Shown: piece after piece, positions 22,680 through 37,130 of the stretch
How positions within the stretch are numbered: the stretch's first letter is position 1
Layout of the letters: each line of letters starts with the position of its first letter
Assembly (NCBI GenBank): GCA_947034895.1
Contig: OX344765.1
Location: forward strand, 27,099,001-27,163,000
Source of the DNA: Rhytidiadelphus loreus
Taxonomy: Eukaryota; Streptophyta; Bryopsida; Hypnales; Hylocomiaceae
Length of the DNA: 64,000 nt
Direction: 5' to 3'
The notes under the pieces: model-generated
Seen by the model: the letters and a program-made list of their open reading frames with translations, nothing else
What the model was told of the DNA's origin: nothing
The model's database searches: none
Translations under genes and position numbers: made by a program

Positions 22680-23930
22680 CTATTAATGCAGATTGCCCCA
22701 ATACTTTCTGTCAAATTTTCTAATCATTTTCTAATTACGCTAGCTCGAAAACACATTCAGGTGGAACGCCATGCCAGTTAAACTCTGAATCGCTCCTCAA
22801 ATCATCTAACTTAAACAACCACGGAGATTGACTGGCCTTGTTGAGTGAGTCCCGTCAAAAAGTATTGCAATCATATCCAAGCCACTAACCGGCCTGAATA
22901 TTCGAGGCATCAAGTGAACCTCAGGACGACACAATCGGATGCTCAGAATTTCAGCTTGCTATCTGAGCACTTGCCTCTCATTTTTGAAGGTGCTGAGGGA
23001 CAACGAGAGCCATGAAATAATAATTCCTCTTAACTTTATAAATTTGATTACCCAACAAGGATGGTCTCTAATTTTCTCCAGGCCTCAAAAAGCGCATTGC
23101 CCTCGAGATGCACACGATCGTCGATCACGTGGTCGCACTGTTCATGACTTGGTTACGGTTTTAGGGTTCTTGACTTGTTCACTTTATCTAGCTCTCGAGA
23201 GAAAATTAGTGCCGAAAATCACTGACAAACGTAACCTTTAAATTGAGAGCAATTCCTGAAAGCAGAGAAGTAAGGAAACTATTGAATATCGCGACCAGCT
23301 CTTCTGATGCGAATTATCTTGACATACATTGGTCATGATGAGAAAGACTATAGGCAACGCCATTCAGCAGTGAGGCCGTTTTCTTGAGTGACTCAGATTC
23401 AATCAGTGTCATCCAAAGCTTTCCAAAGCATCTGAAACAGGGTTTGGAAGAGTACTTGGTCAGAGTTAAACCTGCAAAATGAGATAACAAAGCGATCCGG
23501 GGATTCTAAATCGACGTGCTGCGTGACTGCATTCAGGTCTCGTCCACTCAAAAACAATTTAACTCAATAAATAAGACGAGTCAATAAGAAACTATGTTCT
23601 CTGTTTGCCTCTTGCAAATGTCCATTTAGCAGATCGACTCTCCAGCTTGGAGAATGATACGATCGTCCGTATCCATGTATATCTAAGTCACTTGAGATTC
23701 TGATGTTCCTACACAAAACTGACAATCACTGTAGAATGCAGGAAAATTTTGTACAGTAACGCATCACCACCTGTACGTGGTTGAACGACAAACTCATGGT
23801 TACCGGTTAGTACAAAATATGCGCATGCAGCAGCCTCACAGCGCCAAAGATGCCAAAGCTCCATGTACTCAGAAGTCTATCGTCCCACGCCATAGCCAAA
23901 CGACGACTCGACAAAGACGGGAAGTGATTG
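22680..23930. other. Intergenic, nothing recognised
   Basis: No family-level match was seen in any frame, including the 100-codon frame at 22939-23241. Confidence 0.35.
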
Positions 23931-23936
23931 TTAACC

Positions 23937-24750
23937 CTAAACACACGCGTTTGTGGCTTTCAAAATTTAAACCTAAAATTGAGAGATGCAAGTTTAGTTT
24001 CTAGTCCATTTTGAAATTTCCAAAAATAAAATAAATCAAAAATTTGGAGGGCTAAAATTGCAATTACAAGTTCCATGTGATAGAATCCAAATCAAATAAC
24101 AAATAATAATGTGTGTTTTTCTCTTGTAGTTTCTATTCTCAAATACTTTTCAAATTTGAATTTAAGGTTATTGTTTTATAATTCCAACCTTTATTTCTGG
24201 AAAATATTATACAAATTTTCAAATTTGAAAAAAAAATCTTTGCAAAGTATCGAGCAAAGTATGCATTGAAAAATTACAATAATTTTCTTTTTTTCTATCA
24301 ATTTTTTTGAACATCAATTTCTATAGAAAATATATTTTTTCATGTACAAAAAATACTAAAAGAATTACAACAAAATTAAAATGTCTAAATAAAATTTGAT
24401 ATGGATAATTTGATTTCAAAGTCATAATGTGGATGATTTCAATGTACAAAATAAAAAAATTCTTTGAGAAATTTTTACAATAATTTTAATTGTTGTTTGT
24501 CCCTTAAGAAGAAATTTCAAATTACATGGATCTTATTTGTTATATTAACCAATTTATTTTCACTTTTTGTCATAAAGATCATAACAATGACAATTATTTT
24601 AAAAATTAATAGAAATTTTCTACATTGGTAGACATCATATAGTCTTACATAATACAAATATAGAATTGAACTGGAATATAATTTAAATAGCTATATCGGT
24701 CTTCAAAATGATGCTTGATCATTTGACAATTATTTTGGTCTTTAATGGGT
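23937..24750. mobile_element. Possible TTAA-flanked AT-rich element
   Basis: TTAA followed by CCCTAAACAC at the left, and GGTCTTTAATGGG followed by TTAA at the right, mimic the TTAA-family ends. Sequence between them is markedly more AT-rich than the left flank. Terminal similarity is limited to a few bases, so this is tentative. Confidence 0.35.
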
Positions 24751-25102
24751 TAATTTAGCCTTCATTTTAGAAATGCAAACCAAAATGGTTCACTATTTTA
24801 CTCCGGTTACACTTGTTTATGTACTTAACAATACAAAGCAAAAAAAGCAGTAAATGTAGAGCATGGGCAACAATTAAAGAGGTTGCATTAGACAATGGTG
24901 TGGGATTTCTCTACAGTCTTTGAAGCTAAGGTAGCAAAAATGGTCAATTGTTGCCTCCTTACATGTGCACAAATATTTACACAACAATTAGCATTGTATC
25001 CTTGCCTTGAACATCTTTACAACTCCACAAAATGTTCTCTACAAAATTTTCAAATCCCAATTACATTATTTGAAATAAAGTTTAGATTTTGAATATGTGT
25101 CA

Positions 25103-25191
25103 TTTCTTATTTGTTTTTGCACTTGGATTATATTGATGAATTTCAAGCTTATGGCACATTTCTTGTTTGTTTTTTGCATTGGATTATATTG
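25103..25191. repeat. Short direct duplication
   Basis: Two copies of a block reading CATTTCTT.TTTGTTTTT and TTGGATTATATTGA lie about 50 bases apart, consistent with a local tandem duplication in AT-rich DNA. Confidence 0.6.
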
Positions 25192-25514
25192 AATTTAAGA
25201 GTGAATTGAAACTTTAAAAAAAATCACTCTTATATTCTAAGAAATACATAAGAGAAGTAACATGTGACATCAAATAGTACAAGTGTTTCTTGCAAGTACC
25301 CCTTAGAGGTGTCTTGGGCCAAGTTCAAAACACCCTGAAGCCATATTTGAATTATCTCATATTGAAACACTTGCTTAAAGTTCAATTCAACTTACTAATT
25401 AAAGTGTAACTTTCTTTCAAGATAATTAACATTTCATCATTGTGGTAAACTACAATACTTGTATTTAAAAGATAATTACTCCCATTGTCTCATTAAAAAA
25501 CTTCAAATTGGAAA

Positions 25515-25688
25515 TAGTGCATGTACCATTAAAAATGCTTCATTTATTGATTTTGATCCTTGATCCTTGAGTAAGTGATGCAGAATAGAAGGAGTGGATA
25601 TACACATGTGGTTTGAATTCCACGTTGCTTGTTCTATGATCAAAATCAATAAATGGAGCAATATAGTGGTACACTCACTATGTCTGAT
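25515..25688. mobile_element. Small inverted-repeat element
   Basis: The arms share CATTTATTGATTTTGATC (left about 25543-25560, right about 25637-25655 inverted) with weaker similarity extending outward to GTGTACCA/ATGTACCAT. The total is about 170 bp, MITE-sized. Target duplications were not resolved. Confidence 0.5.
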
Positions 25689-26595
25689 TCTAAGGTTTAA
25701 TGTTAGTAGCAATAGATGCTTTTACCAATCTCAATTCAATTTTATAATAGTTGATTTATTTACTTGTAGGACTTAACTTGCCCTTCATATAGTTGAAACT
25801 TGGAGCTTCAAGCCAACTTTGTCGTTGCTATAACGGAAGTTGAATACTTAGAATGTTTAGTGTACATAAGGTAGGCCCCCAAAAAATTGCACCATGTCTA
25901 AATCCACCATCATCACTCTATGTACATCTCCAAAATCAATATGTATCTACGTGGAAGAAACGATTTTGGAAAATCTATGAAAAAACAAAACACTGTGATC
26001 CTTCATAATTTTTGCATAAAGTATTCAAATGTCACCATCTTTAGTGCATTGGAACCTCCTACTTTATAAGAAATACAAAATTTTGATCAATCTAAATAAT
26101 AGAAACTATGCATAATAGCAAAAAACAACAATGGATTTGGGTGGTACCCACCTTATAGGCTATTGCAATTAGATATCCAACCATCAACTTGATACCCAAC
26201 ATAGCAATTATCCATCTCTAGGTAGATGCTTCTTCTTTGGAATATTAATAAAGATTGTGGATTTTCTCAAAGGTGGTGGAGTCATTACAATTTGGTCTAC
26301 ATCCTGTATAAAGAAAGAATGCAACCTCGAGTGCCACATCAAATTGATGATGATGATTATTTCTTAAATAATTTTTTATTTCTCTATATTTGCATTGTTG
26401 CCAAAAACTCAAACTAACCTCTACAAGCCCCAAATATTCTCTAATAAGATTATTACTTTTTACTTTATTAGAGAGGCTTGTTGGAAAGTATTAAAATGAT
26501 CAAACATGAAATAAAATAGTCTACAATGAATTGACATTATATTGAATGTCTCAAATGTGTTTCTACATGAATGGAATGATCAAATCACCACTTAC

Positions 26596-29500
26596 CATCA
26601 ATGAATTTGGTTTGGACTTGGCCTCATTTGTGAAAGTGTATCCATCCAACCACTTGGCCATAATATTTTGCAACTTTTGATTCTCAGCTATGAGCTTTCT
26701 CCTCTCAAGCTGAAGACCCAACTTGTCTAACATAACCTGCACCAACATTTTTAATAGTCCAATTGCATATAATTACGAACTCCATTTCGCATATTCACAT
26801 CCAAAATTTCAACCAATGTGATGATTATTACAAACAATTTAAAAAGGGTGAAATATACCCAATGGAGCATACATTTTCAAGCACGATATCAATCCCTTAC
26901 TAATATATAATTATCACTTGTCTGATTGTAAGACTCAATTGGAGGTTGAACCTTGTTATAATGTTTTTGAAAATTTTGTAAATAGTCAAGTTCAGCAATT
27001 TCATTTCCATTATCATCTATTGCATAAGTTGACCAACGGTATGTGGCTGTTTTTGTACTAGCTGGTGGAGGTCCTTCATCGGAGCCTAGTGTTGGGAAAG
27101 AGATTTCCATGTCCCCTTGAAAACGTTGCTTTTGCTTAGGCACTACATGACTTGGTACTGGCTCCCTGCAAATGAGACCATGAGCGACCTTGTACATTTT
27201 TTGGATTGATTTTTGTGGCATATAACATTCACATTAATTTTTCTGTACATAAATTGAAATGTTTAAAATTAGATGCTCACCAATATGATGTCACATTTAA
27301 TTAACTACTTCTGGACTATTTAGTGAATTCTGGATAAAACAACAGAAGATCACCAAATGGTTATCTCTTGAAGTTTGCATAGATCTCTAAATGTTTTGCA
27401 TAGTCTTGCAATGACTATTTTTTTTATATTATTAATTTTGGACTTTGGAAAGTTGAGAAGTAGGTAGATGTGGCATTATTTTCATAATGTCTTTATTTGG
27501 AGTTCTCAACAATATGTCTTATTATCTCCCTCATCATTCTAATAATATTTGACATAAAGTCAATACTAATTAAAGCTTTTAAGGTTTAGATTACAAAAGA
27601 AGTTAGAAAATTGGGAAGTTTCCCTCTCCAAATCCTTTCATTTTCTATTAAGATGTCCTCCTTTGGAAATCATAGTTATCCTTTGGATTGGTGTAAACCA
27701 TGAAGAAGGCATGAAATGGAATTTTTTTATTTTTTTATTTTAAAACTTCAAAAAATAATGCTTCTCGATAGGAACCCCAGGAATTTCAATCAAAATCACT
27801 TCTTTGAAGTGAACCTAATTGTAATTTTGGAAAGCTCAAAATTTGAAAACTTTTCTTGCCATACAGGAGAAAAGTGTGCTCCACATCATTGGACTTATCA
27901 AAGACCCCTGACCTCTCATTTCATAGTATAAACTCATTTTCCAAGGACTTATCAATTTCAATCAATCAAAACCTTTAAAAAAATTTGCCCTCTCACCTTC
28001 AAATCTTGTGTAAATGAAGCCTAAATTTTATGAAATAAAATCAATGATAAATTGCAAAGTTTTAATAAAATGAAGACTACACCACTCACTCTAATTCAAA
28101 TGTATGAAATTCTACATTTTGCATGACCTTGACCACAATTATAAAACAATGGAAAAACCTTACATTTGTCGTCCTCTTTTGCATCTACAACCAATTCGGC
28201 CTCGAGAATCTGCAAAGGTGCTGTAGGAATGGATGAAACGTAGAGTGGATCAAAGGGAAAAATTTGTTCATGTTCCGTTTCCAACTGTTTCAAGAATTCA
28301 AACCCACAAGCAAAATATTAGATACAATGGAAGTCAAATAAAGCATGTTGATATTATTTTTGGTTTGTCATAGTATGTACAATTGTCGTACAATTATTTT
28401 TACCTTTTTGTTCAGACGAACAAGCGTTTGTAGTTTCCTCACAAAGGTCAAAATGTTATGTAAGGCTTGTGTGGCTTCATAAACTGACATTGATGTTCTC
28501 TACACAAGACAAATTATAGCACCAACATGAACTTGCTTTTGAATACCAAGTAGGTGGGATGGGGGCCGTGGCCCCTCTAACATGAACTTGCTAATTGCAA
28601 TCAAATCAAACTTTTTGCAAATTTTCTATTAATATTATACAAACACTTATTATAATATTTCTATTAATAGGAAGAATCTCATATCATAACATTTTTAATC
28701 CTTTCCAAGGGAATCTCTTGTGAGGAGCTGACAAACCAAGAATCTTGCAACAAGAACATGGTTTTATATTGAGATATTTGTGCACTAAGTTGTTCAATTC
28801 TTAATTTATATTGGAAGCCAATTATCCAAGTAGGTATCTAGAAGAAGGTAGTTGGAAAGAATTGGGTTAAGAATGTTGTGATGCCACTTCCAACATCTTT
28901 TGTTACGTTTAATTGCAACACGCAGTTGGTCAATCTATGAAGGCACATATAGCAATTCAAAACCATCCATTCTCTTAGATTTATATATTATACCCAAACT
29001 CATCCAAGTGGTTCAATTTCACAATGTTCAAAATTTACCTTGAGATTTTCATGTTCATTATTTGTTGTTTTACCAAGATATCGCTTGAGCTTTATGAAAT
29101 GCGCATTCAACTTCCACTTTTCATCAAAAACGTGCTTATTAGAGTCGTTCCATTCCTTCCTATTTCACACAATGAACCAAATCTACTAGTGAGTGGTGTG
29201 TGTCAATATGAGTATTGTCTATAAGTCTATCTATCCCATTTTGTTAGCTAGCCTTACAAATCCATATCTAAATATAATAGAAAAATCACAATCAAGAGTC
29301 ATGTGTAAATATTTGGCACACCAATTTATGAATACTAACACCTTCCATTAGGTAAGTGTGGGGTATCCTTTTAAAAGATACACTACTACTTGAAATATAC
29401 ACTACAATTAATAAAAATGAAACACTTTTGTTTTGCACCCTTTAATGATTAATGTTTTCTTCAATTGTGCCATTTGGTTATGCTGCATTATCAATTGCCG

Positions 29501-32500
29501 CATTCGCTTTTCAATAATCCTTGCTGTAATTCTATCTTTCTTAATAAGCATCTTGAAATCTTCTTCTTTCCCCTTGGTTTTCTCAATATAATCCTGCATT
29601 ATTCATCTCTACCAATATGTACATACTTTCTAAGATTTATATAAAATATCATCTACAACATTATAAGAGCACTATGCTATTAAATAATCCCAAATAAGTA
29701 GAAAATATACATAAATTGTTTTTAAAAAGCAATCTATTGTTGGACTTTAGAAAACATATTTTTTTAGGAATTTGGCATTGTTTAGGTGAAGCATTCATTT
29801 GTTTACAATATGTGTTTTCTCAATATCGCGTTCCATAAATTCTATCTTTGCTTCATTCATTATCTTAAAGGCATTGTAGTCTTCTTTGTTTGTATTCTAT
29901 GAACAACCACATTGCATGCAATCCATCATTTCCAATTATTAAAAGTCTATTAGTAACATATTTTTATAACTTTTAATTCATTGTGTAAGTAGAGAATTGT
30001 TAAATAGAATATGCAACTTTGAACACAATATAAGTTTAGAAATCATTGAGCTTGCTTCAAATTCTTTTCAAACCAAGTAATATTTTCTAAAGATAATGAA
30101 GCACCTTCACATCGTCAAGGTGGACCTCAAAATCTTGTCGTTTATCATCTATCTCCTCATCAAAAAATGCCCTCATATTTTTTACCATAGTTCCTAAATC
30201 CTACCTCATTTAAAAAGATATATAATATTTAAATCAAGAGCATTTATGCAATTGTATTCTCTAATAACCAAGTTATTGAAAAAAAACACTTCATGAGTTG
30301 AAACATTCTAATGTGAACACATTGTAAGCTAAAGCTTTACTCAAAGCCTTTCTAATTTTTCCTTTGATACTTATGAAAAAAACCAATTTTACTAATACAG
30401 GAAACAAACCTTTTTTAGTTCATTGTGATTTTTTGTCATGCATTCACGTTCAATGAAAAAACTATTGGTGAGATTTTGGAGTTGCCCTTGAAAACATTCC
30501 TCCATTTTCTATATAATCCCTAAACAAGCACATTATAGAACTAGTAATTATTGTATATAGAAAGATACTTCAAAGTTACAAAATAACCCCTCTTTATAGA
30601 ATCCAATTGAAGTTTACAAGTATTTTGTTTATTTGATGCTATATGTTAGTTGGATTTCCACCTTATATCTAGATTATTCTATTTGTTGCACTTTAGTGCA
30701 AGAACCTAAGGTGACAGTCATGATTTAATTTTGATCTTCATAACTATTGTAGATTCCCTTGAGATATCAAAGTACAAATTTTAACCCTTGAAAGACTAGA
30801 AAATCCTCCAAATTTTCAAAACTATGAAGAAGTATTATAAATTGCAACTTAGAATAATAATTTAAGAATAACTTTCAAACAAAGTTGTAAGTCATGATCC
30901 ACAAATCACATCTAGTAAGTTGAATCTACTATTAGACTAGCCAATATTAACCAAAAAATTTGAAAACAAAATTGAATGCAAATTGGATATTGATTGTTTT
31001 TATGGGAAATTTTGTTTTTTCTTAAGTTTTCCTTTGAATTTGGAATATTAAATTCCTATTTTGCGATTTTTTATATCCTAATCTTACTTTGCTAAGAAGG
31101 CATTTTTTGAACTAAAAGAATTAATTATAGAGGTGAAATGTATTTGTACTCTTTGAGTTATAGAAGATTTGAAAAAAGAAAATTTGATAATCTAAACATA
31201 AAAAAGTTGAAGAATCAAGTTTTTTTAATTATAGCATATGTTCATATTAATTATTTTACTTTACAAAATTTAAAAACATGATCCTTGAGGGATTTATGCA
31301 TGAGAAAATTATTTCAAAACATCTACAATTCAAATCTAGAAAATTTACTAGTGTTTACTTAAATAACTTTGTATAAAGATAGGAATTAGATTTTCCTTTG
31401 GAGGTAAAAATAACATAAATTTTAAGAAAAAACGTAGTTCTATAAATGAGTTTGAGAATTTTTTTGGAATTTTTTGGATTATACTAAATACAAGCTTCTA
31501 CAAAATACCAAATAAGTAGATATCAGTCTTTTAATTATAAAAATGTGACTTCTACAGAGTTTCTAATTTATGAAAGAATCCCAAAGAAGAACCTGCATTT
31601 GCACATCGTGATTGCTTATTACATTGTCCATCATAATAAAGTGCCTACTCATTGCTTCTTTATGTTGATTCTCAGACTCTCCCAATGTTTTGCTTAAAGT
31701 TTGAATGTGATGATCTTTGTACTCAACCTGAATGCTTACATAAATGAAATTGGTGATTTTAGTAAGAGTAGTAATAGTTTGTCAATTAAAAAGCTACAAA
31801 ATGCAAATAATAATTAGATTGATATTTGCATTAAGGTACAAGGGATAAATTCACCTCATGAACATGCTTTTGAGCTAACCATTTCAGATCACCCCTCATC
31901 TCTAGCACTGATGCCTCTCGCATAATATTACGCCAAGTCTTGTGCATTTCCAGCATACTGAGTTTACTCCGCTTCTCTTCAAAAATCTAAAAGAATAAAA
32001 AAAAAATCCGTAAGATATTGCTTGCAAAAATAATGCTACACAATAATGGAATTGCAAAAATATGGAGTGATCACTAGCTAGGAGGCAAGCATTACTACAC
32101 AAGATAAGTTGTATTCTATATTTGATTGTCATACCATTGCTTCTTTGATTGCAATCCTCCGATCTCGTATCACTTTCTTCCTGTGCTCTTCAGCCTACAC
32201 AATTGAATTTGTTTTAAAGGATGAATTTAGATAGGTACAAACTCTACAAAAATGAAATAATTGTTGCAACAAGAAACAACTCAAACAAGGTGCATATCTA
32301 CATAGAGTCATAGATCATTAATAATTTCCACAATTAAAAAAAATATTAGAAAGAATGGAAAACTATACTAAATTACCAAAAGCGCTTTTTCTTCCTCTGT
32401 GAGTAGTGGTCCTTTTTTCTTCCTTCCTTTTGGCTGCAAAATAAAACTAAGCAAGTGTATTATTAGAAAGACATTGACAGAATTCTAACAAACAAACTTC

Positions 32501-32793
32501 ACAATAATATAGTAACATCTTTTGTTTTCCTATAATTCATCTTAATATGTGTATGTATCTAGTTGTTTGGATGACATATTAGAAAGCAAATCAAGATAAT
32601 AATAGAATTGACTTCTAATTAGATAAAAAAACTTGTTGCTAAATTCAAAAAATCACTTAGTCAAAAACTCAAGAATGTATGATGGACAAAATCATGATAA
32701 TATAACCTCCTAATGATGACAAAACACACAAAAATTAACACAAATTAACATAAAAAGAAAAGTTTGAGAGAAGACTGATTTAATTACCGCCAT
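26596..32793 (-). CDS. DRC2: Dynein regulatory complex subunit 2 (CCDC65) homologue
   Basis: A coiled-coil subunit of the axonemal nexin-dynein regulatory complex, acting in motile flagella with DRC1 and DRC4. Modelled exons: 32793-32788, 32433-32377, 32194-32135, 31986-31855, 31727-31593, 30508-30410, 30200-30105, 29896-29807, 29593-29426, 29155-29039, 28499-28404, 28284-28159, 27188-26952, 26736-26596. All are multiples of three with GT-AG ends, giving 520 codons. Exon 1 encodes only Met-Ala. KGRKKKGPLLTEEEKALL matches the DRC2 N-terminus, KTWRNIMRE the central coiled coil, ETEHEQIFPF the conserved late motif, and QKHYNKVMLDKLGLQLERR with LQNIMAKWLDG the C-terminal block. The last exon ends at ATG/GTAAGT, so at least one further exon must lie below 26590; I could not find it. 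The 3' end of exon 9 and the starts of exons 10 and 13 are the least certain. Confidence 0.85.
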
Positions 32794-34650
32794 TACAAAG
32801 AACAAAAAACTCTGCTTTTTCTTTTCAAAACCTTCAACTAAGAATAATAGAATAATCTTTATTGTGCAAAAACTTTCTTGAGCATAATTTGTGAAATTTG
32901 ATGGCAAAGTGATTCCTCCGCCACAACAAAGAATTACTCCTCCAATCAAGATTTACTTCAAATTCAAGTTGTGTCCTTTTGAATCTGTATAAGAGTGCAT
33001 GCTTTCATATCTCTTTGGAAGCACCTTCAATATAGTCATGCAATTATGAAGTGTGCAATAAATATCGAACACTAATTAGATTCAATAATATTGTTTTGTA
33101 AGTCTATAGTTGTGACTTCTACAAATCATTGGCAACAATTGATTGAACTAGCAATCACTTCAAGAGACAATTTGGGTTGAAGAAAGAATCAATTCACAAT
33201 AGTGATTTTATATACATTTAAAATCATCCATTTGATTTTGTCATTACACTTGACAAAGTCAAGTTTGAAGACAATTTATTTCTTCTAGTTTCTTATTTCA
33301 AAGTTGATTTTTTTTATTAGAAGTCAATTCATGTTTCACTTAGCATGGTCACTAACATGACTTATGGGATTTTTTCTCAAAAGTTCTAGCTATGAAATTA
33401 ATCAAGAACTAATAAACAAACATTGAAAAGATTCTTAAAATTAGTCAAGTTCACGTTGACAAACAATTTAAAATGAAAGTTTTGACTTCAATTCTAATTT
33501 TTTAATGTCCATTTTAATAGCCTGTAAGCAATTACAACCAAGAAATTGCAATAAATAATGTAGAATACTTGCAAGACTCACCAATACTAATTGAAAACTT
33601 AGATATTGATACGATTTGCCTTCTAAAAAAGAAGTGAGGCTCATGTAGTTGCAAAAGGAGATTGAGGAGACTTGAAGAGACAAAAAAGAGGATCATTCGC
33701 AATGGTTTGAACAAGACCCCAAAAATGGAAAGGAAGAAAAATTGCTTTGCATTTTTGTACAAATAAATTTAAAAAAAATTAGTTCCTATTGTTAGAGTAC
33801 TAACACCTTATGTTTTTGAAGCTTAAGAATTTTTTCCAATCTAAATGTGATCATAAAGATGATGATTTTAGATGCACAAATCATATACTCAAACATCTTG
33901 GAAATTATAATTTGAATGTATAATTTTCTAAGTATAAAAGTTTTGATGAGGGAAAACTTAGTTTTATATATTTTATCAAATTAGTGACTCTAGAATAATA
34001 CAATTGAGAATCATAAAAAACATGCCAAAACAACTGACAACCATACTTTTAACCTCAAGATTTAAACCAAAATTTCATTGAAAATTAGTAAAGAAAAATT
34101 TATTTAAGAAAAAATAGTATTAATACATAACTTTAAATTTAAACCACTAGATCTTTAGTACTTTGTCAAGAACTAAAACTCGTTTGACAATTAGTTGGAA
34201 TAAATAACTAGAAACTATTCTATTAGCTCCTTCAAAACCAAGGGGAAGTTACAATTTCCAAAAATATAAAGATGTATTATAATTTACAACTTAGAATAAT
34301 AATTTAATGATGATTGTCATACAAAAGTTGTAAAAAATGGTTCATAGATCATCTCCATATGGTTAGATAAAAGACTATTACATTGACTAATATTTTCAAT
34401 AATATTTGAAACCTCAAAATATAAATCCCTTTCAATATCAATTAAATATAGATTGAATGTATGTAATTTCTAGAAGCTTTTTTCTTTTAAGTTCAAATGA
34501 TAAGTTCTAATTATGGTAATGCTTTAAAATTTTAATTGAATATATTTATGTAAGTGTGTTTCTTACCCCTTGAAGACTAGGAGATGGTCTAAATTTCCAA
34601 AATTGTAGAGATGTATCATAAAATGCAACTAAAAATACATTAGGTGAGAT
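32794..34650. other. AT-rich intergenic DNA upstream of DRC2
   Basis: No coding signal in either strand. It contains the DRC2 promoter region; no clear TATA box or conserved motif was identified. Confidence 0.4.
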
Positions 34651-34860
34651 TCAGCCCATCGGGAAGGCCATTTCAAGTTGGTTCCTGTTGTTGGGAACTA
34701 GCTTGTGCTGTCTAGAGAATTTTTTTAAATAATATTAAATATTAAAATATTAAAAAATATATTTTTTGTAATATTTGCTGATGTGGTCGACTCTTGACTA
34801 CATCAGTAGCCTATGTGGCAAAGTTCCCAGCATTTGGGACTTAGGGGAATTTACAACCTA
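34650..34860. mobile_element. Possible distant relative of the TA-flanked MITEs
   Basis: The left end TAGGTGAGATTC.GCCCATCGGGAAGGCC resembles the GATGAGATTTCCC.ACCGGGAAGGGCC end of the elements at 3774 and 12496, and the middle is a poly-A/T run. The right end reads TAGGTTGTAAATTCC on the other strand, only loosely matching. Confidence 0.35.
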
Positions 34861-35888
34861 GTACAACAACAAAAACTCATTTAATGATACTATAATCATC
34901 ACTATCAAACTAAAGATGTAAAATATGATTCATAGATCATACCATATGGTTAGATCACTTGCTATACTAACCAATATTTTTCAGCAAAATTTGATACCAA
35001 AAATTAAAAATTCTTTCTAAAATTGACCATAGATTGAATATTTGTAGTTTTCACAAGTTTTTTTGTCCTCAAATTTTGAATTTTAAAATTCAAATTAATC
35101 ATTTTTTTAATTTTTTTTAATTTTTTTAATTTAATGAGATCATTTTGAAGTATAATATTTTCAATTGAAAAAGTTAGATGTACTTATGTTCCTTGAACTA
35201 TAGAAAATTTGCAAAAAGAAGTTTTAAAAATCTATACTATATGATTGTAAAAGAACAAACACAAGAATCTACAAAATTTTAAATGGGTGAAAAACAAAGA
35301 TTTCATATGCTAGGGACTTGTTTGCAATCATCTATTATTTGAAATTTGGATTTCAATCTAGTTCTTTAGAGGTTAACCCCTAAAATTCCTTGACTATATT
35401 TTCACCAAACATGTTCTAAAATTTCCATTTTTAATATTGGTACCACATTTTAGATAAAAAAACAACATTTTTGGACACATGTAATTGTAGGATGTTGTAG
35501 TACATTAGTTTGAGAAGATGCAGAAAAAAATTCAGAAATTTCCACCATATGGATTGCAAGATATTAGCATTTGAATAGACAAAAATTCTTTTTTGGCCCC
35601 TGTAAAAAACAAGACAGCTGTACTTCACAAAGCCACATTTCTATAAATAAATAAAATGTCCATGTTGGTGGTGCTTCTTTCAATTCATTCTTCTAGGCAA
35701 GTTGGCTACATGCTTGAAAATTTCAAATAATTTGGAATTGTACAACATATAGGAATATAAGAAAAAAAATAAGAAGTAGAGAATGATTCAAAATACTAAA
35801 TTGTTTAAAATTTAGTTATGGAATTGAAAAATGTCAATATTAATGGTTGTAATGTTGTAATAAACAATCTACATCCTATTATTTTTAT

Positions 35889-36819
35889 CCCCTAAAGGAC
35901 CATTGTCCCTTCGAGGGACAAACGCGTTTTTGGGCAGGTACCTATGGGCTGAAATTTTCTCCTAATTTTTTGAATTTTTTTTTGGAGGTAAAAAAGCTGA
36001 TTAGCTTCGTATGAATATATTTTTTTCAAAATTGGTGCTTGGGAACAATAGTTATGACCAAATAAGCTCAAACAAAGGGATGGCGGGCAGCTCAGGCAGC
36101 CAAAAAAAATGGACAAAAATTTGAATTTTCTTTTAAATATTATTTTTTTCTCATAGATTATATTTTTTTCTATCTGGAAAGCTTTGATTCATTTAATTTG
36201 GATATGTTATGCAAAAGTTATGGACATTCTTGTTTTTTGGGCAGTTAGAGCATCTTCTTGAAAAAAATAACTTGTAGGATTCATTTCTGAATGCAATTTT
36301 TCAAATTTTTCAATTTCTTTTTTTTGCATGATCTAATTTACTTGCTAGAACAATTTCACCATTGGGATTAGTGCATTTTAATTCCATCTAAAATATATGA
36401 ATATTTTAGATTTTCCTTCTATCCATATCTACTTCTACTTAACAATTATTTTAAGAATGATAATTAATTTTTTTTTGAAATTTTTGTTTTACCTAGACTC
36501 TCAACTCAATTCTCCACTATAAAGATTTAAAGCTCAAAACTCTGTAATGCAAAAATTTTAAGTTAAAAAATGTTCAAAGTCAAAAAATCTAGTCCTGCAA
36601 TGTGCTGAAAAACTTGTTTTTTACACTTTAAACGCAGATATCTTGCAATCTAAGCGGTCAAAAATTCTGAAATTTTTTCCACACACTCTCATACTAGATA
36701 GGTGTAAGATCCTATGGTTAGATATGGAAAAAAAAATGTTTCAATTTTTTTACTCATTGTTATAGGTATAGCAGTTTTGAATGTTTTTTGGCAGAAAAAA
36801 GGCCTTGGTCCTTTAGGTG
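35889..36819 (+). mobile_element. TTAA-family element (copy B), nested
   Basis: The ends are CCCCTAAAGGACCATTG and, reverse-complemented, CACCTAAAGGACCAAGG. It is flanked by TTAT on both sides (35885-35888, 36820-36823). The empty site survives at 15332-15335 (ATAA on the plus strand) in the inverted uninterrupted copy. The interior matches copy A (2381-3279). Non-coding. Confidence 0.85.
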
Positions 36820-37130
36820 TTATTTAATTCAAAAAATATTGAAAATTAAATATTTAAAGGACTTCAAGGTCTATTTTAGAGTAAAAAACTCATAACTACC
36901 TACAAACTAAAACTCTTAATTTTCATCTCATTAATCAAAATGGAATGGTTTAGAGATTTTCATATTTCTATTTCTATATATAAATCTAAAAAAGAATTCA
37001 AAATTTCTTTTATGAAGAAATTGATTTTTTTCAATCTACCTAGCTTGCCTAGTTTAGAAAAAAAATTATATATCATATAATAAACTTTATAATCATGTAG
37101 TCAAATGTTATGAAAATTGTCAAGCCTTAA

